Assembly (NCBI GenBank): GCA_014706295.1
Contig: JACSVZ010000022.1
Coordinates: forward strand, 10,806,830-10,870,829
Reading direction: 5' to 3'
Length of the DNA stretch: 64,000 nucleotides
DNA from: Lycocorax pyrrhopterus obiensis
Taxonomy: Eukaryota; Chordata; Aves; Passeriformes; Paradisaeidae
Shown: one piece after another, positions 58,701-64,000 of the stretch
Layout of the letters: every line of letters begins with the position of its first letter
How positions within the stretch are numbered: the first letter of the stretch is position 1
The notes under the pieces: generated by a model
Told to the model about the DNA's origin: nothing
What the model saw: the letters and a program-made list of their open reading frames with translations, nothing else
The model's database searches: none
Position numbers and translations under genes: made by a program

Positions 58701-61527
58701 AGATGGCAAATATGGGGAACCCAGGAGCAGCTCAGTGTCCACACCTCCCCCCCACCCTTTTTCCTCATGGACACGCTGCTCTCTGCCAGCACAGCCAGCC
58801 TCTGAGCCTGTTCATTTTGGACAGCAAGAAGTGTTGCCATTAATTTTTTCCTTTTACCAGCACTATTGGAATATTGAAACTCTTCCCCCCAGCCACCACC
58901 ACTCAGCTGCCCTTTTCCCACCATCAGAACCACCTTCTTTATTGGAAGCTGCATTTCAGACAAGATTTGGAACAAATAATTTGATGTGCCTGCTGACGTG
59001 CTGTCTCAGCACTGTGCTGAGTCAACCCCCCGAGCCATCTTCCTCTCATCTGCAAACAGCCACTGCAATTTAATTCCTTAACAATTAGGAATTAAATAAT
59101 CTAAGTTTCATTCAGCTTCCAGTAACACAAGCTCTTCTATTCTGCACTATTTTCAGTAAAGACACTCAATCTACACCCAGCTTTCCAAGAGGCTCAGAGC
59201 TGCAGCTGTTTCTGCAGTCACTCTAACATGTCTGGTTCACTCCAGGTACCTGTCCAAACCCACACCCCTCAGACAGTACAAGTGATCGAGCTGTTTTTAT
59301 GGGATGCCATGGAAAATGAAAAATAGTTGCATGAGAACAGAGACCAGGCAATCCATGCTGAGTCTTCACTCAAAACAAGGATAAAATACATGCATCGTAA
59401 AAATGAGATCCTTCATAAATCACTGTTATCTTAAATTATCTCGCATTTTTCTCCTGACTGACGTTGTTTAGATTTTATCATCAGCTAATTAGAATAATTA
59501 CATGCAAGCTTGCTGCAGCAGATAACCATAAAACATAATAAATCCCAAGACATTTGCAGAGTTACTGTTCAATGAAAACCACATTTAAACTCCAGTATGT
59601 GAGCAACTTCAACCTCCTTTTTCAGCCCATAAAGACTTTTAAGACTTTCAGTACTCTTTGTATTGGTTTTTTTCATCCAAATTTGGCAACATAAAAGTCT
59701 ATAATCTCACACACCCTTCTCCTGGCTGACTTGGATTCTGGTATGCAATGAAACACAGGCTAACTCACAGCACAGACTAAGTTCTTGAAGTCAGCCTGAG
59801 AGAGTTTACTAACACACTTCCTTAAAGTCCTTAGAAAAAAACACAGAACTCCTAGTTCAGAAGCATTCCTGAATCTATTTATTGCCACTGATTAATGAAT
59901 CAAATGGGACAGTTATCTTGAGACAAAAAAAATAACTACTGAAGATTCATGGGAAGTCAAGAAAACAATTTTCTCGCTGGCTACACACTTTAAACGCAGC
60001 CACTCGTCTCAGACCACAAGTAGTCACACATCAAAATACACTTGAAGGCATAGTAGTGACTCAGAAAAACATGATGTTCTTGAGAGTTACTAAACACTTA
60101 TTCTGCCATTACCAGCAATAAGCTGTGGTGGTTTTCTTACCCAAGAGAAAGTGATACCTGAATATCAGGAAATTCTGAAGATGGTATCGGTAAGACTAAA
60201 TTACACCTGCGTGTGTGGTGTAATTACATCATCAATATACAGCGCAAGGAAAATTCTTCAACCTTGACATCAATGTGCACACCTGCTCAAATAAATTCCT
60301 TTAACCTTTTCTCTCATTAATTCCAACAATTAGAGTGGTGGTTTTGGGGTGATTTAGGCTGTTCAAGGCCAAAACAAAACTACCACTTTCACAGGAGAAT
60401 CAGCCTCCATCGAGGCTCCTGACTGAACCACACAGTGCTTGGTGCTTCTGAACAGCTGGCAACACAAGTTTCTACATTTTTCTATTTCTGGCAAGCTTCT
60501 ATTTCAGAGGCTGATAAGATCATCCCATAAACAGATCTAATTAACTCAAGGTTTTCAGTTTCATCCCCAAAAACTGGAAGAATGACTTACCTGGGTCTCG
60601 ACTGCTGTACGGCCATCCTGAGGCAGGTAAAAGGGACAGCACGGGAGAATTTGCCCTGCTGTCATCCTCCACTTGCTGCGTAATATGTCTCACAGTTTCT
60701 TTGTTTTTCCTGTTCTTCCTGCGGCCCGTGGGCTGCCAGCCATCCCCCACTCCTTGCTCTGAGAACCCACTCTGTATTGCACTATCCTTGGCAGGATGCA
60801 GCTCACCCCCTCCGTAATGGGATGGCGAGACCTGCTCCTCTTTGATACGCAAAGACCCATAGCCCATGTCACTAGCCCAGAGAGACTGGGATGAAATGTC
60901 TTCGTGGCTGTCTGGTTTTGGTTCTTGATCCTCTTTCCCATAACTACTCCCTCCCTCGTGGCAGCTGGCAATGGCTGAGTCCCCGGAGGAGTTTGCCGGG
61001 CTCGTTCTCCGAGCTAACCAGGGGGATATACTCCTGCCAGCCACGACTGCCGAAATCAGAGCGTCCGTGCTGCTGCTGGAAGGGGCTCCCAGCTCATAAT
61101 CAACCAGGTCCTCCGAGGCATCAGACTTGATGCTTATGTCCAGAGCTGCTTTGATGAAGTTGTGACAGGCCTGCACGATGTCTGTCATCTGCAGGTAGCT
61201 GGCAGCCGACATCACCTCGATGACGTTCCTGCTGGTCAGCGCCAGGTGTGCAGAATACATGAAGTCAATGATTGCCTTAAAGCCCTGGGCGGTGACGATG
61301 TCCAGGTGGGTGACTGTGGCCTGGTCAGAGGTTTTCTGGACCTGGCAGTAGAGGGTTTTGAAGTAGCGGCTACTCCCCAGGAGAACGTTTTTGTGAGCCT
61401 TGAAGATCTTGCCCTCCACGATGATGCAGACGTCGCAGAGGATCCCGTGCTGCCTCTGCTCGTTCAGCTCCCGCAGCAGGTGACGGTAGTGGGAAGCAAT
61501 CTCCATATCTTCCTTTCGGTTATTCAT
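28326..61527 (-). CDS. ZBTB46: ZBTB46: BTB zinc-finger transcription factor, four coding exons
   Basis: In transcript order the coding exons are 61527-60591, 45878-45597, 32176-32001 and 28712-28326; their phases join to 593 aa (human 589). The N terminus [10 protein letters not shown] matches human. A BTB domain (about residues 10-130, with LCDVC and [15 protein letters not shown]) mediates dimerisation. A nuclear-localisation-like [10 protein letters not shown] follows, then two C2H2 fingers (first cysteine at about 419) and an atypical third Cys/His region, ending in an acidic tail with DKDFTW. In mammals the protein marks classical dendritic cells and endothelium and represses myeloid alternatives. 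The start has a weak Kozak context (C at -3, A at +4). The exon carrying it begins at 61560, so 5' UTR exons lie beyond the window. An alternative set of zinc-finger exons sits in the intron between coding exons 2 and 3. Confidence 0.95.
29631..29701 (-). mobile_element. CR1-like 3'-end fragment
   Basis: AGCTGGAAGAGACCCATGA, then TCTGGTCCAACTGCCTGACT, resembles a reversed CR1 tail. It is short and diverged. Confidence 0.6.
30541..30640 (-). mobile_element. CR1 LINE 3'-end fragment
   Basis: TCACAGAATGGTTTGGGTTG followed by GAAGGGACCTTAAAGCTGAT is the reverse complement of the CR1 3' end. It continues with GGGCAGGAACACCTTCCACT, a well-known part of CR1 in this orientation. Confidence 0.9.
31570..31802 (-). 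mobile_element. CR1 LINE 3'-end fragment
   Basis: A reversed CR1 tail of about 230 bases starts with TCATAGAATTACAGG. It carries CTCCAGGGATGGTGACTCCA, GGGCAGCCTGTGCCAGGGCT and TAATATCCAACCTAAACC in the expected order. It is truncated and non-coding. Confidence 0.9.
32001..32176 (-). CDS. ZBTB46: ZBTB46 coding exon 3 (C2H2 fingers 1-2)
   Basis: Encodes [19 protein letters not shown] and [19 protein letters not shown], joined by the classical HTGERPY linker. It is almost identical to the human sequence I recall. The acceptor is CTCTTGCAG and the donor TTG|GTAAGG. Confidence 0.96.
32177..37253 (-). other. ZBTB46 intron 2, part downstream of the alternative exons
   Basis: AT-rich intron with several A/T homopolymers and many minus-strand AATAAA-like words. 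No exon, RNA gene or clear interspersed repeat was recognised between the cassette flank and coding exon 3. Confidence 0.5.
37254..37415 (+). mobile_element. Old MIR-type (CORE) SINE
   Basis: The sequence begins with TGGTCTAATGGACAGAGCAC, matching the tRNA-derived head of MIR-type SINEs. It ends with ATAAAGCACTTTGAGATCTA followed by CTGATAAG, which is the family's conserved 3' tail. The middle is decayed. It lies just beyond the cassette poly(A) signal. Confidence 0.7.
37609..37614 (-). terminator. ZBTB46: Candidate poly(A) signal of the alternative ZBTB46 transcript
   Basis: TTTATT on the plus strand (AATAAA on the minus) lies about 70 bases past the cassette stop codon at 37686. It could end the alternative mRNA early. 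Confidence 0.4.
37686..38239 (-). CDS. ZBTB46: Alternative ZBTB46 terminal exon C: four zinc fingers
   Basis: Acceptor TTCTGTTTCAG is followed by a phase-1 open frame of 184 residues and a TAG stop. Finger 1 is CGFC-x12-H-x3-H. After a long Pro/Leu/Gly linker, finger 2 is CSKC-x12-H-x4-H, finger 3 is CPNC-x12-H-x4-H and finger 4 is CLCC-x12-H-x3-C (C2HC). Fingers 3 and 4 are joined by a VHSSERTF linker. The exon is GC- and CpG-rich in an AT-rich intron, as expected for a conserved coding exon. It ends in a short acidic tail. I do not recognise a known ortholog for this finger set. It lacks a start codon of its own and joins upstream exons in phase. Confidence 0.8.
38331..38382 (-). CDS. ZBTB46: Alternative ZBTB46 exon B
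   Basis: A 52-base exon with acceptor TTTCCTTTGCAG and donor TCAG|GTAAGC. It enters in phase 0, encodes [17 protein letters not shown] and leaves in phase 1, exactly as exon C requires. It is only 91 bases from exon C. Too short to classify by itself; the support is the signal quality and phase match. Confidence 0.65.
39530..39702 (-). CDS. ZBTB46: Alternative ZBTB46 exon A
   Basis: A 173-base exon with acceptor TGTTCCCCAG and donor CCCAG|GTAAGA. It enters in phase 1, the phase at which both the BTB exon and coding exon 2 end, and leaves in phase 0 to meet exon B. The peptide is Ser/Pro-rich and starts [19 protein letters not shown], with no ATG upstream in frame, so it must be joined to an earlier exon. 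It looks like a flexible linker between the BTB domain and the alternative fingers. Confidence 0.6.
40166..40240 (-). mobile_element. Possible MIR-type SINE tail
   Basis: GATCTCAAAGTGCTTTACAA is the reverse complement of the conserved 3' tail of old MIR-type SINEs. The remainder is too decayed to be certain. Confidence 0.4.
44608..44738 (+). mobile_element. CR1 LINE 3'-end fragment
   Basis: GGATGGGGCTTGGAGCAACC continues into GGTCTAGTGGAAAGTGTCCC, then CCCTTCCAACCCAAACCATT and the ATTCTATGA tail repeat. This is a textbook CR1 3' end on the plus strand. Confidence 0.93.
45597..45878 (-). CDS. ZBTB46: ZBTB46 coding exon 2 (linker exon)
   Basis: Phase 1 in, phase 1 out, so it can be skipped without breaking frame. 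It encodes the linker with SSSDSR, then [19 protein letters not shown] and [18 protein letters not shown], all close to human ZBTB46. The donor is CCC|GTAAGT. Confidence 0.93.
45879..50741 (-). other. ZBTB46 intron 1, part nearest coding exon 2
   Basis: AT-rich, no exon seen. It contains a possible old MIR copy at 47396-47522. The GC-richer open frames just 5' of exon 2 (about 45890-46200) show no conserved motif. Confidence 0.5.
47396..47522 (-). mobile_element. Possible MIR-type SINE
   Basis: ATCATTATTTTTAACTCCAT, then TTCTACAGCTGGTGG, and further on GCTCAAGGTGTCCAGCCTGA keep the order of a reversed MIR body. Divergence is high. Confidence 0.5.
50742..51530 (-). mobile_element. Old CR1 LINE 3' region, about 0.8 kb
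   Basis: A diverged reversed CR1 includes CTCAGCCTCTCCTCACACAC, GTCAAAGTCTTTCTTGGCCT, GGATCCTGTACTCCAAATGC, CATCCAGCAACTTGCCTGAG and TTAATGAACAAAGTC in the right order. It covers the end of the reverse-transcriptase reading frame and the 3' UTR, with many indels; nothing functional remains. Confidence 0.75.
51531..60590 (-). other. ZBTB46 intron 1, part nearest the BTB exon
   Basis: About 9 kb of AT-rich intron without recognised exons. A purine microsatellite lies at 54067. Enhancers may be present, but none can be identified from sequence alone. Confidence 0.5.
54067..54102. repeat. (GGA)n-type purine repeat
   Basis: A run of GAGGAGGAAGAGGAGGAGGA and similar units with occasional A interruptions, in a ZBTB46 intron. 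Confidence 0.8.
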
Positions 61528-61560
61528 TTGGAGATCTTTATGTTTCCTCTTCCACAAGTC
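60591..61560 (-). CDS. ZBTB46: ZBTB46 coding exon 1 (BTB exon)
   Basis: The exon has a CCCCCTGCAG acceptor and a CCAG|GTAAGT donor. It holds 33 bases of 5' UTR and 937 coding bases, so it ends in phase 1 after Arg-Asp-Pro. It encodes the whole BTB domain, a Ser-rich linker and the basic [10 protein letters not shown] stretch. The frame is open upstream of the ATG through the acceptor, but those codons are intronic. Confidence 0.95.
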
Positions 61561-64000
61561 CTGCAGGGGGAAGGAAATGACAGGATTACAAAATCCAAGA
61601 CAAGACTGAGACAAACCCCAGGCTGTACCAAAAGAAGCAACGGGTTCATCTGGGAAGAGTGCCACAAATACAGCTACTGCCTGCAATCCTCCACATTCAT
61701 TACAAAATGCACCTTACTTTGCCCAGACTTCAAATAATTGACGTTAAAAAGGACTAGATTTGAAGCCAATCCTCCAGTGGGTCATAACATCCCAGAGAAA
61801 CGTTTCTTGAAGTTACTACAGACTTGTAAGAAAACCCATCTGAAGTAACCGGAGAACAAGAGCTGTCAGGTTTTACTGTGAATTTGTTGGAGTTTGGTTT
61901 TGAAAGAGATGCTACACTTGAAATCATGCTCAGATGCCCACAGACTACTGAGGGGAACACTGTAACACATTTTCCTCGAGGGAACAAGCGTGGTGTGTAG
62001 CACACAGAAGAGGTGAAATCCTCAAACAAGGAGAGCTGATTTAACCCAGCATTTCCCTTGTTATACTGCCATGGAGGGGCTATAAACATGGTTCAAAAGT
62101 CAGAAGAGCAACAAGCAAATCCAAGACCACAGATCACAAAGTTTTAAGTCCTCACCCAAACTAACCTGGCAATAGATCACAACAATTAAATTAATGTTAT
62201 TTGAAGGTTAACTACTTACAAGCAATACTTGGCAACAAACGTTGTATCATTGGCTTTACATCTCCAAGTCCCCACAGCCACCCTCAGATACTGAGTAGAG
62301 AAATTCTCATGATCACCTAAAGAAAGGATCCTTATGACCAACATAAAGCTGAGAAAAATTCACAGCACTTTTGATCACTTTTCATAAAATTTGGCAGTAT
62401 TATCCAAAATAAAAGGCCAGTTAGTGCCAGCAGCAAGTTATCTTGTAAGTTATGCTCCAGATTATCCTCCTCTTACCCTCCAAAACAGAAAACAAGGTCC
62501 TAAATGTTGACAGTAATCAGCAGTGCTAGGATTTTCAGATTGAATTTTTTCCAGTTACTATCTTTGCAATTCCATATTTGCCTTTGACGCCACAGCTTTA
62601 CAGATCCTTTGGCATTCAATTCTGTCATTTACTCTAGGTTATACCACTTTTTTTGGAACTTACAATCAAGATTTATCTACCATGTAACAGTGTTTTAATG
62701 GTTCTACTAATTAAGAGCACCAAGGTGAAGAATATCTTACTCCTTTCTCTCAAAAGCTTAAAATTCTTTCCAATATAAAAAGTCCCAACTGTAGAATTGA
62801 TAGGAGGGTCCACATGTCAACACACAACTGTAAAATTGGACCCAGTTCCAAATGTTTTTATGTGCAGGCACACACATCAGAAGCCTGGATTTAGGCTACT
62901 GGTTGTTACTTATAAAAACAAAATCTCTGAGGTCTTACAGCCTTGAAGCACACACGGTTCAATGTTAGCACTGGCATTAAGGAGGCTGTTTCCAGCCTGG
63001 AGTACCTTTCTAACATCCACTGAGTTCACACACAAATTCAGTCCCATCTGCTCAAACCGGCTTGCAGCAGTGGGCAGCACAGCCGTGATTAAGGAAGTTC
63101 ACTTGGCACATGCAAGTCTGTTTCCTGGGCTGTGGAACACAGATCCACAAGCACCCTGCCCCCTTCCCCTACCCTGTGCTATTATTATCATCGGCAGGAG
63201 CAAAATAGCTGCAGTTTAGTCAACACTGATGGCTAGAAAAGCACCTCCAGCCCACAGAACATCCGCGAGCTGGGACCTCCTCCTAGAGAGGCACCTGATG
63301 ATTCAAAAGTTCAAGTTATGCAAGACTGCTTCGAGCTCCTCCAGTTCTGCAAGGATGGAGCTGCCTCTCTGCAGCCCCGGAAATCCTAATTTGCAAGGCC
63401 AGCTGGTCCCTGATCATTGAGAAATGTTTGCTTCCCTCGAGAGAGGAAGGACCATCTCCCTGCAACACAAACACGCTGAACTGTGTTCACCCACTTCAAA
63501 GGCGTGCAGCTTTTCTGCAGAATTAAGCACAAAATGCACAGAGAAGCCAATCTTTTTTTTTTTAATTGAACTGGAAGAGGTCAATACCAGTGCAGCTGCA
63601 CACACCTATTTACCACAGAAATCTGCCCAGAGACCTCAAACCAAATCCTCACTCAGACACCATCTCTGTCTCAAATAAAATATATCAATGAAAATCAAAC
63701 CAAGAATCAGGGTCAGGGAGTATGGGAAAATAAATAAATAAATTTTCAGGTGTTTGGCCTGAAAAGGTTGTGATGGCACCAGCCAGCACAGCATCTCTCT
63801 AATCCAGGCTCTGGAGGTGACTGCCAGCACTTCCCAACATCTCCATGTTGGAAAGAACCACCTCTTAAGGCAGAGTGACAGTTCAGTTTTGTCTTTATTC
63901 CAGAAACCACTACTGTGTCTACTTTTAGGAGTTGAAGAGTCAGCTTAGTCCCCTTAGGAAATATGAATTGCCACATAGGATAAAGTGAGTTGTCCATCAC
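61561..64000 (-). other. ZBTB46 5' intron, continuing past the window
   Basis: Sequence upstream of the ATG-bearing exon. No 5' UTR exon or promoter-like CpG cluster is seen, so the ZBTB46 promoter lies beyond 64000. Open frames here are short and unremarkable. Confidence 0.6.

Noticed and set aside
61528..61686. N-terminal extension of ZBTB46 by the open frame upstream of its ATG
   Set aside because: Most of it lies upstream of the CCCCCTGCAG acceptor and is intronic. The conserved N terminus starts at MNNRKED.

Overview
This window is vertebrate genomic DNA, almost certainly from a bird. Three kinds of evidence point there: spliced genes with GT/AG junctions, scattered fragments carrying the 3' end of CR1 LINEs (the dominant avian repeat), and compact GC-rich genes beside AT-rich introns. 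The gene order ZGPAT - LIME1 - SLC2A4RG - ZBTB46 matches human 20q13.33. I cannot name the species.

Layout. Positions 1-7.3 kb hold ZGPAT (+), complete from its ATG in six coding exons with a long 3' UTR. From 7.3 to 11.7 kb lies the likely LIME1 promoter and 5' region, with a small CpG-rich block and one exon-like segment. Positions 11.7-13.8 kb hold the LIME1 (+) coding exons. From 13.8 to 18.7 kb is a GC-rich, repeat-laden intergenic stretch with two CR1 tails, a palindromic cluster and two degenerate tandem arrays, ending in a CpG island. Positions 18.7-22.9 kb hold SLC2A4RG (+) in eight coding exons; introns 1 and 4 contain minisatellites. ZBTB46 (-) converges on SLC2A4RG, with their 3' ends about 1 kb apart. 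Its long 3' UTR occupies about 23.9-28.3 kb. Its coding exons lie at 28.3-28.7, 32.0-32.2, 45.6-45.9 and 60.6-61.5 kb, and its upstream non-coding exons fall beyond the window.

The most interesting feature is inside the 13.4-kb ZBTB46 intron between coding exons 2 and 3. Three further minus-strand exons (39530-39702, 38331-38382, 37686-38239) splice in perfect phase with each other. They are also in phase with the donors of both the BTB exon and coding exon 2. They encode a different four-finger zinc-finger region with its own stop codon and a nearby AATAAA. Read together, the locus could make two BTB proteins: the known ZBTB46 (593 aa here) and a form with the same BTB domain and an unrelated set of DNA-binding fingers (571 aa, or 665 aa if exon 2 is kept). 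This resembles the alternative zinc-finger ends of insect lola or broad. I do not know of a description in a bird, but cannot search for one.

The genes have separate roles: nuclear transcription repressor and G-patch factor (ZGPAT), membrane signalling adaptor of lymphocytes (LIME1), GLUT4-enhancer binding factor (SLC2A4RG) and BTB zinc-finger factor of dendritic and endothelial cells (ZBTB46). They form a conserved neighbourhood, not a pathway.
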